A stretch of 64,000 nt of DNA, taken from Anas platyrhynchos. Lineage: Eukaryota > Chordata > Aves > Anseriformes > Anatidae. The number at the start of each line of letters is the position of its first letter. The stretch's first letter is position 1. The stretch lies in contig NC_092617.1 in NCBI RefSeq assembly GCF_047663525.1, forward strand, positions 2,856,501-2,920,500, given 5' to 3'. The notes under the pieces are model-generated. The model was not told where the DNA came from, did no database searches, and saw nothing but the letters and a program-made list of their open reading frames with translations. Shown piece by piece: positions 45,986-56,841 of the stretch. Made by a program: the position numbers and the translations under genes.

Positions 45986-46820
45986 CACTAGGTGGGTATG
46001 TTCATCGTTGGGAGTCACTCCTTGCCTATCTTTAAAATTGTTTAGCACATCTCATGATTTTTGTGTACAGGTGGTCATTATACCAAGGATTCTATACCAC
46101 ACTGAAGAGTATATGTATACCCATCACACAGTGGCTGAATACCATCTGGTAAAGAGGGAGCCTATTACGGCCATCACCTTAGCCACTTTAATGGCCCTCG
46201 GGGCTGCAGGTTCAACTGGAATTGCTTCCCTGATAAAACAAAGCCAGGAATTTACTTTTCTAATTGCCGTAGACGAGGATCTGGGCCGTATAGAGCAATC
46301 AGTAACAGCTCTGGAAAAATTGGTTAGGTCATTATCCGAAGTGGTACTCCAAAACCATAGAGGGTTGGATTTGATTTTCTTACAACAAAAAGGACTGTGT
46401 GCAGCTCTATGTGAAGAATGTTGTGTTTATGCAGATCATACTGGGGTGGTAAGAGATACAATGACTAAATTGCGGGAAGGATTAGAAAAATGCAAAAGGG
46501 AAAATGAGGCTCGTCAGAATTGGTATGAGTCCTGGTTTAATTATTCACCTTGGCTTACCACACTATTGTCAACTATAGCGGGACCTTTACTACTACTAAT
46601 AATAGCATTGACTTTTGGGCCATGTATTTTCAATAGGGTAATTGCAATTGTAAAAAGTCGATTAGAAGCTGCTCATCTTATGCTTGTGCATGCTAAGTAT
46701 GAATCTCTTGAGCAGGAGGAGGACGACGTAGAAACTTTGATGCTCAGCAAGCAAATATTGCAAAAATTCAATGAACAAAATATGTTAGAAAAAGAAAAAG
46801 GAGGGATTGTGATAAATTAG
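45921..46820 (+). CDS. env transmembrane-subunit open frame (ERV)
   Basis: A 299-codon frame opening in the end of the surface subunit and covering the whole transmembrane subunit. Residues 74-80 (YHLVKRE) are where a furin site would lie, but a full RxxR is not present. Residues 81-105 are fusion-peptide-like. Residues 143-159 match the immunosuppressive-domain position, followed by the CX6CC motif (C160, C167, C168) of gamma-type env. Residues 211-240 form the membrane anchor, followed by a long acidic-basic tail. The stop (46818-46820) lies 11 nt inside the 3' LTR. No signal peptide is in frame, so surface expression is doubtful. The frame is intact although gag, pol and the surface subunit are broken. 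Confidence 0.8.
   Translation: MICAMPLKKMGQTHKWLILANNTRWVCSSLGVTPCLSLKLFSTSHDFCVQVVIIPRILYHTEEYMYTHHTVAEYHLVKREPITAITLATLMALGAAGSTGIASLIKQSQEFTFLIAVDEDLGRIEQSVTALEKLVRSLSEVVLQNHRGLDLIFLQQKGLCAALCEECCVYADHTGVVRDTMTKLREGLEKCKRENEARQNWYESWFNYSPWLTTLLSTIAGPLLLLIIALTFGPCIFNRVIAIVKSRLEAAHLMLVHAKYESLEQEEDDVETLMLSKQILQKFNEQNMLEKEKGGIVIN
46786..46809 (+). other. Polypurine tract
   Basis: A purine run ('aaaaagaaaaaggaggga') directly before the 3' LTR, overlapping the end of env. Confidence 0.75.
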
Positions 46821-47256
46821 TGGGGGTTTGTTCATTGTCTTTGAGGAATTTGGAGAATCTGCTGTGGAGATAAGGTTGTACAATTTAACGGCCTTGGTAA
46901 AGGGGAGGATTAAGCAAGCAGATAACAGGAGGGTGTGTTGGGTAAACATCCTTGAGTGAAACCAGACATCCTGCTTGCCGCTTCACTACCCCCACCTGAA
47001 CACTAGCACAACGCGTGATCACCAGCAGAGGAACAACGATCCCCCTCTCTACAATAGACTGCGCAGCCTCAGCCAGTTCAACGAGTCCCGATAAGCTGGA
47101 ACTCTGCTATAAAACAGCAACCCTGGAAAGGGAAGTTGCGTGCTGTTGCGGAGTGGAGACTCCCCAGCCGCCCAGCGTTGTTTTGCTTGTGTCTGCTTAC
47201 TTGATTAATAAAATAATTTCAATAGACCAGTAAATTGTGTGGTCTAATTTATAACA
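46810..47256 (+). repeat. 3' LTR of the gammaretrovirus-like provirus
   Basis: Starts TGATAAATTAG and ends TTTATAACA. It has a TATA-like 'tataaaacagcaa' near 47110, where the 5' LTR reads 'tgtaaaacagcaa', and a polyadenylation signal near 47205. Confidence 0.88.
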
Positions 47257-48950
47257 GACCCGTGACCCCTCACATCCATCTTTGCATGCCATATGACTGC
47301 ATTGCAGCCTCACAGTTCTTGGCCTGCACTAAGGGCCAGACCCAGTATGGTACCTAAAGGTAAGGGTTAGGAGAGGGGCTGAAGGTGAGGAAGTCAATGC
47401 ACAGGACCGGGGGAATCAGCTGTTAGGTGTTCATGCATGGGATCAGGGGCTAGAGCTCACATTTCTGGGTTTGAGTTTAAAGAAAGATTTATTGGGATTG
47501 CTTGGTGGTCTGCTTTGGGTATCAGGTCTGTGGTTAAAGTATGGAAAAGCTTTGTGATTTAGGGTTTGTTTAGTTCTTCCAATAATTCTAGGCCTAAATA
47601 GAGCATTTAAATCTAGCGTTAAGGGTAGGGATCAAGGTAAGCAAGAGAGTAAGGGTAAGGAAAAGAGGCTGTGGGCTGAGTTTTGGATTCAGTGCATACT
47701 TAGAAGTCAGGCATAGGAGTAGTCGATTCCTGTCTGGGTGTGGATTAGCATTTAAATTTAGGAATTAAGTTTACTTTTTGAAGCTGGGGAATAGCCTCAT
47801 ATAACTGTTTTAAGACACGGTTAGAGCAGTTTCCACATAGCATGAACCCTCTTACATTTTAAAAAATACTTAATTTCACCTGGATAATCCCCTATTCCCT
47901 CCTCCAAGACTCACATTTCTCCTGACCAGGGCTTCTCCTGACCTCCTTATATCAGTTATATTCTTAGGGGCATCTTTCTGGTGGCTTTCATGACCTTGGA
48001 CTATCTGTCAATGCTCTGTTGGCTACTCTATTTCTGAGAAAAGTGGCGCTTAAGACACGATGGAAAAGGACACAAATGTCCATCAGAGCACCCTGCACAA
48101 TGTGCCCAGCAGCTCTGCAGTGCCACAAAAGTGCGATTCCTGCCTACAAGTTTTCTTTCCAGAATGGCTCCTACGGCTCCAGGGTAACTTTTCCCAGGCA
48201 CTCACTTCCCCAGGCCACACCACTCTTGTCCACAGCCCCCGTGTGTCTCTCCAAGCCTCCCCTCTGCCCCTGCAGTAGTGGCACCTCACATCAGCAGGTT
48301 GGCGCATCTCCAGGCTCAGGGGTGTTTCCTGAGGGCCTGCCCCGTGTGGGGAGGAAGAGAGCAAGGTCATCTCCTGGGGCATGGCTGAGCACAGCCCAGC
48401 CATTCCGCACTGCGGGCAGGTCCCTGCTCCCAGGCTGAGGCACACATGCAAGGTGTGCCTCCATCAGTCCAGCTTCACACAGGGACCTTCAGCCCTGCCC
48501 CAGTCTCAGGAGTGACCTCGTCTTCCTAGTCCACCCACAGACAGCTGCTAAAGCCCTGAGTGTCTCTGTTTCTCACAGCCTTCTCACAAGTCTTTCTCCT
48601 GGCCCTCCCCACTGCCCATCACTGCCTCTCAGGTGGCATTCAGTGACCCTTCAGAAGGGACTTTGGGCTTTCTGAATTGTCCTGGTGCTTATTAGCACCT
48701 TCCTGACTCCTTGCAGAGCTTCTTTTCCATTGTGGGGATACTGGCTCATGGCTGGGACGGAGTTTCTCTCTGTAGATCAGGCCGTGTGGTGCTGTGTTTT
48801 TGATATGTGACCAGAGCAGTGTTGGTCACCTGTGGTTGCACAGCATCAAGGCCTTCTCTGCTTCTCACTCTGCCCCAGGAGTCAGTTGGCTGCAGGTGGG
48901 CAAGAGGCTGGGAGGAGAACCTGCAGTGACAGCTGACCCAGCCTGAGCAG
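47257..48950 (+). repeat. T module, then unrecognised sequence
   Basis: 47450-48190 is a T module copy matching 52890-53600 and 16600-17160. 47257-47450 and 48190-48950 show no gene; a 139-codon frame at 48019 has no motif and overlaps an antisense frame. Confidence 0.5.
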
Positions 48951-49995
48951 TCTGAGCAGCCCATGCACTCCTCAGATTCACCTTGTTTGTTACCAGACAC
49001 TACCTTGCACGGTCATTTTATGAGGTTCTAATCACTACTCACTGAGCACCCTGTCCCTGGAGACCCCCTGACTTCTCCTGGCAGATCCAGATTCCTCTCC
49101 AGGTCGGCATTGGCTGTCAACCCCGCTGCAGGGGGTGCAGTCCCATGCAGATAAGTTTAAGATCAGCTGTCATGTCCTTAGGCAAGTTCTGCCATAACAG
49201 GAGCTCTGTGTGCTGCCCTTGGTTCCTCAGGGACCACCCTGGGACTTTCACCCTGTGTCCTTCACTCTATGACAAACCCCCAGAATAGAGAAGAACAGGG
49301 AGCAACCCCTTGGCTGTGTTCCTGATAGCACATTTCAAAGAGGTGTCCAGACTTCTGGGTTTGCTCTCAGCAGCCCTTCTTGTTACTGTGGTGCTAGCAG
49401 GGAGGCAGCTGTGACCCAGGCCTGCACAGTGCCTGCTGCTGCCTGCAGCCACAGGGATGCCACTGCAGAGACAACAGGACTGTCACCAAGGTACACGAGA
49501 TATCAGGGCTTACCCAGAAAAAAAGAAGCACAATGTGGAAGCCAAAAGAGAGCAGCAGGGAAAAGGCCACGTCCTGCTGCTGGCCATGGCCATGGCTCCA
49601 GGGAAGCAGCAGCCCCGACCCGAAGGCAGCAGAGAGGCAGAGCCCAGCGGGCAGTGAGGGGCAGCCCCAACAGACACCGGGGCTGCTCCTGCATGTGGCA
49701 GCTGGACTCTTGGCCATGAGCCCCTCCTGCATGCTGGGGCTGTTCCCCCAGCTCCAGAGGGGATAGGAAGAGATGGCAGCTCAGAGCCATGAATTCCTGA
49801 TGGCTTTCTTATTAGGTTTATCTACACAGGAAGCCATCTTCTACAGAAAAATAATTGACTTGTAGGGGGCTAGGAATAATAGTTAATCAAATGTGTAATA
49901 ATGAGAGAAAATAATAATACAGACATTTAATAATAGAAGACATCATATTATTTTCTTTCTGAGAAGAGCTGGGATTTCTAATATTAGGGATAGTA

Positions 49996-50937
49996 TTATA
50001 GGTAAATTTGCTGAAGATGTGTGTCCTCAAGTAGAGTCCTGATGGAATCCCTTAGCTCCCGGTTCCTCAAGCTGTAGATGAGGGGGTTCACTACTGGAGG
50101 AACCACTGAGTACAGAAGAGTGACCACCAGGTCCAGGGATGGGGAGGAGATGGAGGGGGACTTCAGGTAGGCAAACATGGCAGTGCTGATCATCAGGGAG
50201 GTGACAACCAGGTGAGGGAGGCACGTGGAAAAGGCTTTGTGCTGGCCCTGCTCAGAAGGCATCCTCAGCACTGCCCTGAAGATCTGCACATAGGATGCCA
50301 CAATGAAAACAAAACAACCAAATGCTAACAAAATGCTAAACAGAATTGCCCAAACTTCTCTGAGATAGGAATCTGAGCAGGAGAGCTTGAGGATGTGGGG
50401 GATTTCACAGAAGAACTGGTCCACAGCATTGCCATGGCAGAAGGGCAGGGAAAATGTAGTGGCTGTGTGCAGGACAGCATTGAGAAAACCACTGCCCCAG
50501 GCAGCTGCTGCCATCTGGGCACAAGCTCTGCTGCCCAGGAGGCTCCCGTAGTGCAGGGGCTTGCAGATGGCAACGTAGCGGTCGTACGCCATGACGGTGA
50601 GAAGGGAAAACTCTGCATCAAAGAAAAAAAATTAAAAAAGTACTTGGGCAGCACATCCTTGATCGGAGATGGCCCTGGTGTTCCAGAGGGCATTGGCCAT
50701 GGCTTTGGGCAGAGTCGTGGAGATGGACCCCAGGTCGAGGAGGGCGAGGTTGAGGAGGAAGAAGTACATGGGGGTGTGGAGGCGGTGGTGGCAGGCTACG
50801 GTGCTGAGGATGAGGCCGTTGCCCAGGAGGGCAGCCAGGTAGATGCCCAGGAAGAGCGTGAAGTGCAGGAGCTGCAGCTCGCGTGTGTCTGCAAATGCCA
50901 GCAGGAGGAACTCACTCACAGAGCTGCTGTTGGGCAT
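49996..50937 (-). pseudogene. OR14-type olfactory receptor, one nonsense codon
   Basis: Full-length OR exon (314 codons), nearly identical to the intact gene at 37156-38097. A TAA at 50632-50634 falls in the Phe/Leu-rich start of TM3 just after GCAAQVLF; the intact paralogue has a sense codon differing by one base. Frame is kept on both sides. All other landmarks survive (MPNSSS, HTPMYFFLL, MAYDRYVAIC, KAFSTCLPHL; the TM7 motif reads PLIYSLRN). The splice acceptor remains (AG at 50961-50962). Very recent loss, possibly polymorphic. Confidence 0.92.
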
Positions 50938-52029
50938 TCTCTGACTTTCTACTTGCTTCTCTATTGAAGAGGAGAAGGCAGAGCAATGTTAGAACAGACC
51001 TCTCTGAGGAAAATAGGAAATAAAACGGAAGGGTGGATAACTCAAAGTCAGAAAAATGTCAGACCAATGAGCTTTGCAGTATTGTTGCAAACAACTGAGC
51101 TGATTGTGGAGCAAAGCTGCGACTATTTTCCTCACTTTATTTTATCCTAGTTGTCCGTATAACACATAGGGGAGGTATTGAATGGTGGAACTCCCTGACA
51201 TTACTTCCACACTCCAGGTGATATCCTGTGGGTGCCAAGAGGCAAAGGACTTGTCCTCTGGGGAAGACTGAGCAGAGCAGCTCTGCCCATCAGTCCTGCT
51301 CTCTGCTGCCCTGGGCTACCCCTCTATGAGCTAGAAGACCATCCCTCTCAGGTGCTGCCCTGAGAAGGAACAGGAGACAGCTGAGAGCAGAGAAGCCCCA
51401 CTCCAAGTGCAGCTGGACAGAAACCTCCCCTTGTCTGTGCATTGTGAGCAAGTTCTCAGCTCTTCCCTCGTAGCATGAGGTGTAGAGGTCATTGCCCTTA
51501 TTTCACGTCATTGCAGCTTCCCACAGACAGCAATCAAGACGCAAGGCCATGGTGTTAGCATGGAGGTGTCTTCTCCTTGGTGCACCAGGATAACACAAGG
51601 ATGCCACAGGAGAGCTGCATCCTGCGGGAGAGCAGCCTGCAGCCAGGAGGATGCCCCACAGACAGCTGGATATCTGAAAGCTGCAGTGTCCCATATCCCA
51701 GCTGCAGCGTTGCAGAGTCTGGAGGAGGCTTGGCCACTCTGCTCATTGCTGTCCAAGGGCACTTGGCATAGGGCACTCCAAGGGGCTTCTGCCAGACTTC
51801 CTCACCTCGCACTGCAACCCAGCAGGACTCTCAAAGCCTACTGCATTGCCCACTGCCCTCCCAGAAACAAGACACAGCAGGAGACCCTTCCAGGACCTGC
51901 AGCTGCATGGCCCTGCAGCCAGGTACTTCCCTTGTCAAGGGCTGTGCAGGTTTCTCCTGCAGGCAGCTCTCAGCAGCCTCCGACTGCCAACTGCCAACTG
52001 CCTTCAGCCACTCTCTCCTTCTCGGCTCT

Positions 52030-52190
52030 CCCCATGTCAGCTGCAGTCAGAGCCCCCATCCCTGCTGCGCTGTGCAGAGGAGCTGCTCCTGGGCACAGCT
52101 GTCTCTCTGCTTCATGGGACTTCCTTGAATGTGTTTTCTCTGTCCCACAAAACCGGCCCAGCTCATTAACAGTGACCCAGCCCAAGGAAT
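52030..52190 (-). promoter_or_regulatory. Candidate shared OR upstream core, copy 6
   Basis: Core text 'cagagcccccatccctgctg' then 'gagctgctcctgggcacagc', about 1.1-1.25 kb upstream of the OR at 50937. Confidence 0.38.
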
Positions 52191-52889
52191 TGGAATCACC
52201 AATTAAATGAGCCCACGAGGAGTCAATTAGGCTCTGGTGCTTTAATGATTAGCTGTCTCTTAAAAAGGTTTAGTGGCAGAGACAATAGCCATAGCCATGG
52301 ACACAAATATCACATAAGCCAGCTCTGTAGAAAGTTGGCCTGGTTCCTGGTGAGAAAGCACCACTGCTCGTATGGCATCAGCATGGTGGAAACCACTCCT
52401 GAAGTAGGCATCCCAACCCAGCAGGCTCTGTGTGGCCTCTCAGCCAAGCAGACACAAGTCACCTCAGCAGCATCTTCCAAGCGAGGGGCCTGCTGCTGGC
52501 CTTGCAGCTTCTTGGCTAGACACAGCCAAGCCTTGTGCCTGCTGCTTCCCACTCATGGACTCAAGCAGAAGGGACAGGACAACCCATCTGGAGGCCTTCT
52601 TTGTGTCTGGGTCCTCCTGGGTCTGGAGGCAGAGGGGATCCCCCAGTCAGCATGCCAAGCAGGTGCCTTCTGCTGGCCTAGCAGGGCCACTGCCAGCTGT
52701 CAGCCCAAAAGTGCAGCTCCCAGGGAGAAGTCAAGGCTGACCTGCCACCTCCAGACACAAGTGACCTCACAGTCCCTTTCTGTGACATGTTCCTGCAGCT
52801 GCCCTATCAAGTGCAGAGACAGAAGTGACCTCACAGTCCCTGCCACAGTCACATTGCTCCTGCGGGGGCAGGAGATCCTGAGGTAAAGC

Positions 52890-53600
52890 TGAGCTTTCTC
52901 TAGGCCCCTTGGTATCTCTTTTTCACTTTCTGGGTTAGAGTAAGCAAAGTTTTAGTGGGATTGTTTGGTGTTCTGCTTGTGCTGTCATGTCTGTAGTTCA
53001 GGTATGGACAAGCTCTGTGGTTTACAGGTGTTTTACGTCTTCCAGGGAGTCTAGGGTTAAATAGAGCATTTTAATGTTAGTTTTAAGGGAAGGGATTATG
53101 GTTATCAAGAGAGAAAATTGATTCCTTTCAGAGTGTTGTAGTAGCATTTAGGTTTAGGGATTAAAATTACCGTTTCCAGTTAGGTAAGGGCCATATGTGA
53201 CTTTTTTAAGTCATTGTTACTGCAGTATGGGCATTGCAGGAATGCTTTTACCACTATGAAACCACTAATTTCTGCTGGCCATGCTCCTCTTCCCACCCCA
53301 AAATCTCACATGTCTCTTGTTCAGGCTGCTCCTGACCTCTGCGTATCTTCCTGGAATCAGCTCTCTGATGACATCCATGATCGCAGAGTATCTGTCTCAC
53401 CTCTGTTGGCTCCTCCATTCCTGAGAAGGAAGTCGCATTGTACTCAGGAGAGAAAAGGACACAAAGGTCTTTAGCAGCATCCTGCACAATGTGCCCATCA
53501 GCTCTGCACTTCCACAAAATCATGCTTCCTACAAAGTTTTTTTTTTCCCAAGTGGGTTCTGTGCATCCGGGGTTACTTTTCCCAGGACCTCTCACATGTT
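52890..53600 (+). repeat. T module, forward copy
   Basis: Matches 47450-48190 and 16600-17160. No gene. Confidence 0.55.
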
Positions 53601-53609
53601 TCAGTTTCA

Positions 53610-54960
53610 TATGTGCAGGGATGGGATAAGGAAAGCCAAGGCATGGATGGAACTGTTCTTTTCAAGGGATGCAAGGAATAATAGGAAGAGATCCTATAGG
53701 TATATTGCTCAGAAAAGTAAGGCCAAGGAGAGTGTACCCCCTCTGAGGGATGAGAAGGGTGAACTGGTAATGACAGACATGGAGAAGCCTGAGGGACTCA
53801 ACAACATCTTTGCCTCAGTCTTCCCTGCCAGTCAGGCTTCCCAAGTCTTTCATTCCCTGAAGCCATAGATGGAGGCTGGGGGGCAAAGTCCCTCCTGCTC
53901 TAAGTGAAGAGGAGGTTTGAGACAACCTGATGGAACTCAACAAGTACAAGTCTATGGGGCTTGCTGACTTGCATCCCAGGGTCCGGAGGGAACTGGCTGA
54001 TGCAGTTGGCAAGCCTCTCTCCATCATATTTGAAGAGTCCTGACAGTCAGGTGAAGTCCCTGCTGACTGGAAAAAGGAAACATCACTCCCATTTTTAAAA
54101 AGGGTAGAAAGGAGAATCCATGGAACTACCGAATAGTGAGCCTCACCTCTGTGGCTGGCAAGATCATGGAAATGATCCTCCTGGAATCGATGTCAAGGCA
54201 CATGCAAGACAAAGAGGTGATCTCAGACAGCCAGCATGGCTTCTCCAAAGGGTAAATTGTGCCTGACCAATGTGATGGCTTTCTACAATGGAGTGACCAA
54301 ATCAGACAACAAGAGAAGACCGACCTATGTCATCCACTTGGACTTCTGTAAGACCATTGACACTGTCCCATATGACATCTTTGTCTCCAAATTGGAGAGA
54401 TATGCATTTGATGGGTGCACAATTCAGTGGGTAAGGAGTTGGCCTAAAGGTCACACCCAGAGAGTGGTGCTCAATGGCTCTATGTTCAAGTGGAGGCTGG
54501 TGACAAGTGTTGTACCTCAGGAGTCTGTCCTGGGACTGGTGCTGTATAATATCTTTATCTGTGACAGACAGTGAGATTGACAATGAGAGTACATTCTGTG
54601 CTTGTAACCCAGAAGGCCAACTGCATCCTGGGCTCCATAAGCAGAGGAGTGACCAGCAGGTACAGGGAGGTCACTTCTACTTCTACTCCTTGTACTCTGC
54701 CCTTGTGAGGTCCCACTTGGAGTCCTGCATCCAGGACTTGTGCCCCCAGCATGAGAAGGGTGTGCATCTGTTAGAACGGGTCCAGAGGAGGGCCACAAAG
54801 ATGATCAAGGGGCTGGAGCATGTCTCCTATGAAGAAAGGCTGAGAGAGCTGAGGCTGTTCAGCCTGGAGAAAAGAAGGCTCCAGGGTGACCTCTTTGTGG
54901 CCTTTCAGTACTTAAAGGGAGCTTATAAAAAGATGGAGAGTGACTCTTTGTTCAATTAGA
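53610..54960 (+). mobile_element. CR1 LINE ORF2 fragment
   Basis: Broken reverse transcriptase in order: 'SRDARNNRKRSYRYIAQK', 'LNNIFASVFPASQ', an LTSVAGK segment near 54140, then an open run with '[19 protein letters not shown]' (the FDFSKAFDT motif with Asp to Ile change), '[15 protein letters not shown]', and after an internal deletion near 54585 the C-terminal 'LLERVQRRATKMIKGLEH'. It stops before the CR1 3' end. Confidence 0.92.
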
Positions 54961-55190
54961 TAATGATATCATAGAAACGGTATCATAGAAAACAGTGACA
55001 CTCGTGAGGACGGAAGAGCAGGTGGATAAGGCCTTGGCCTGCCAATACAGGACACACACACACCTGAAAACTGCATGAGAGTGAAGAGGAAGATTGGATC
55101 CAAAAATCTAGATTATGAAATCAAAGACTGTGAGTATCACCTTGACACTGCAGGACAGCTCCAGCAATGGGACAAAACCACAGAAGCTAT
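54961..55190. other. No gene seen
   Basis: Short unassigned sequence with a (CA)n-like stretch near 55055. Confidence 0.35.
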
Positions 55191-55560
55191 GTATGACACT
55201 GGGGCCACAGAAGGATTGCTGGGAGGAGAAGAAATAATTCCTGTACATGAGAGAAATTCCCCTGGTTCAGGTACAGCTGCCTTCTGGAGTCAGACCTTCC
55301 ACTTCTCGAGCCTTGCAGAGAACAGGGATGGCATACAGCCCAGGGCTGACCGTAGGACATGGTCCCCAGAAGGAAGCACGGCATCTGCAGGTTGCAGGCA
55401 TCAGCACAGTGTTGAGTGTGTTCCACATCCAAGTCTCCATGCTGGTCATGTGAGAGAGGAAGAAGAGATTTGTATATGGGTGGAGGATCTTCCATGTGGA
55501 TTACTAGGAAAACTCAACAAATGGTGTCTTAGTGTCCAATTCCCTTCTTGGACAACCTTT
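55191..55560 (-). pseudogene. Degenerate OR pseudogene, OR6/OR10-like, second copy
   Basis: The reverse complement matches 2395-2830 with an internal deletion of about 120 bp that joins the 'NTL..VL' TM1-2 relic to 'GTMSYGQPWAVCHP'. It carries the same disruptive changes as the first relic, so both descend from an already dead ancestor that was duplicated with its neighbouring module. Confidence 0.55.
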
Positions 55561-55619
55561 TAGAGCATTCAGTTCCCCCCTCTCTTGTTAGGACACCTTC
55601 AGAGGGGTGAAATGATCCC

Positions 55620-56105
55620 TGGCAGTTGTGGCTGAAGTGTCCTGCCATGCAGTGGGAACAGAATAGGGGTTAAGGGAGGGAAACATTTGTACTCTTGTTT
55701 GACAACCACAGTCCAACAGCACAAATCACACTTTAAAAAATCAGTCTCGGACATCTACAGAGAGAAGCAGTTGGTGATGCCTTCAGTCTGCTTCAACCAC
55801 CACACCCCAGCAGAGACCCTGCTGCCTTTGGGAGCTGTCAGCCCTGAGGCCTTGGGGACACCTCAAGGGAGCCCAAAGGCACAGAGCAAGCGATGCCATG
55901 GTCGGGTGCTGTGCTGCTGAGCTGGGCTGGGCTCATGGGACAGAGAGAGCTCGTGGCAAGAGGGCCCTGGTGCAGAGAGCCAGCTGTGCCCAGGAGCAGC
56001 TCCTCCGCAGAGCGCAGCAGGGCTGGGGGCTCTGACCGCAGCTGGCACACAGAGAGGAGAGAAGGAGAGACGGCTTGGAGGCACTGAGGAGCACAACAAC
56101 AGAGG
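55620..56105 (+). repeat. Upstream OR module, copy 3, part a
   Basis: Reverse complement of about 1792-2280 and 25214-25560. The ERV-L provirus splits it from part b at 63321-64000. Confidence 0.75.
55900..56050 (+). promoter_or_regulatory. Candidate shared OR upstream core, copy 7
   Basis: Core text 'ggtgctgtgctgctgagctg' through 'agggctgggggctctgaccg'. It would serve the OR predicted beyond the right edge, but the 7.2-kb provirus now lies between them. Confidence 0.35.
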
Positions 56106-56702
56106 TGTCGTGGTTTAAACCGGCCGGCAGCTAAACACCACGCAGCTGTTCGCTCACCCTCCCCCCTCCCTCTCTGGGACGGGGGAGAGAAATGGAAAGT
56201 GAAGCCCGTGAGTTGAGATAAAGACAGTTTAATAAGACAGGAAAATAATAATAACAAAATAATAATAACAATAATAACAATAATAATAATATGGTGATAA
56301 TAGGGAAATAATAATAATATGTACAAACAAGTGATGCACAATGCAATTGCTCACCACTCGCTGACCGATGCCCAGCCTAACCCCGAGCAGTCCGGCCCCC
56401 TTCCCCCGGCTAGCCACCCCTATATATTGTTTAGCATGACGTCAGATGGTATGGAATACCCCTTTGGCTAGTTTGGGTCACCTGTCCTGGGTCTGTCCCC
56501 TCCCAGCTCTTACTGCACCCCCAGCCTGCCCGTTGGCAGGACAGAGCAAAAGGCTGAGATGTCCTTGGCTTAGTATAAGCACTGCTCTGCAACAATTAAA
56601 GCATCGGGGTGTTATCAGCACTCTTCTCATCCTAAGCCAAAACACAGCATTCCACCAGCTACTAGGAAGAAAATTAATTCTGTGCTAACTGAAACCAGGA
56701 CA
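56106..56702 (-). repeat. 3' LTR of the ERV-L-like provirus
   Basis: 597 bp, TGTCCTGG...CCACGACA on the minus strand. It contains a perfect CRE palindrome TGACGTCA (56437-56444) about 10 nt upstream of a TATA-like ATATATA (56421-56428), and a long AAT-type microsatellite (about 56250-56330). Confidence 0.95.
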
Positions 56703-56719
56703 TCTATCCACCCCTTATT
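56703..56719 (-). other. Polypurine-like tract
   Basis: Minus strand 'aataaggggtggatag' lies right before the 3' LTR. It is short and interrupted, so the assignment rests mainly on position. Confidence 0.55.
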
Positions 56720-56841
56720 CCATACCATTTATGTCATGCTTAGGTTACACTCTTTTCCATACGTTCTAATTAGTCACCTATAGTAATCATGGTAGTGATA
56801 ACATACAGTGTAATATACTAATTAACATGGTACAATTCAGT

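Larger units (their letters stand above)
41062..47256 (+). mobile_element. Gammaretrovirus-like provirus (tRNA-His primer)
   Basis: 5' LTR, primer site, decayed gag, decayed pol, env with an open transmembrane part, polypurine tract, 3' LTR. The two LTRs differ strongly, with indels (471 and 447 bp), so the element is old or recombinant. The flanks do not share a target duplication and the host module broken at 41061 does not resume after 47256, pointing to recombination or deletion after insertion. Confidence 0.92.
48950..52880 (-). repeat. OR duplication unit E
   Basis: Tandem paralogue of unit D (36160-41060), offset 12,840 bp. It ends with a complete R module (52390-52880). Compared with D, about 1 kb of the 5' module is missing: 52200-52240 jumps from the equivalent of 39345 to that of 39745, and 52375 jumps to the R module. 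Confidence 0.8.
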
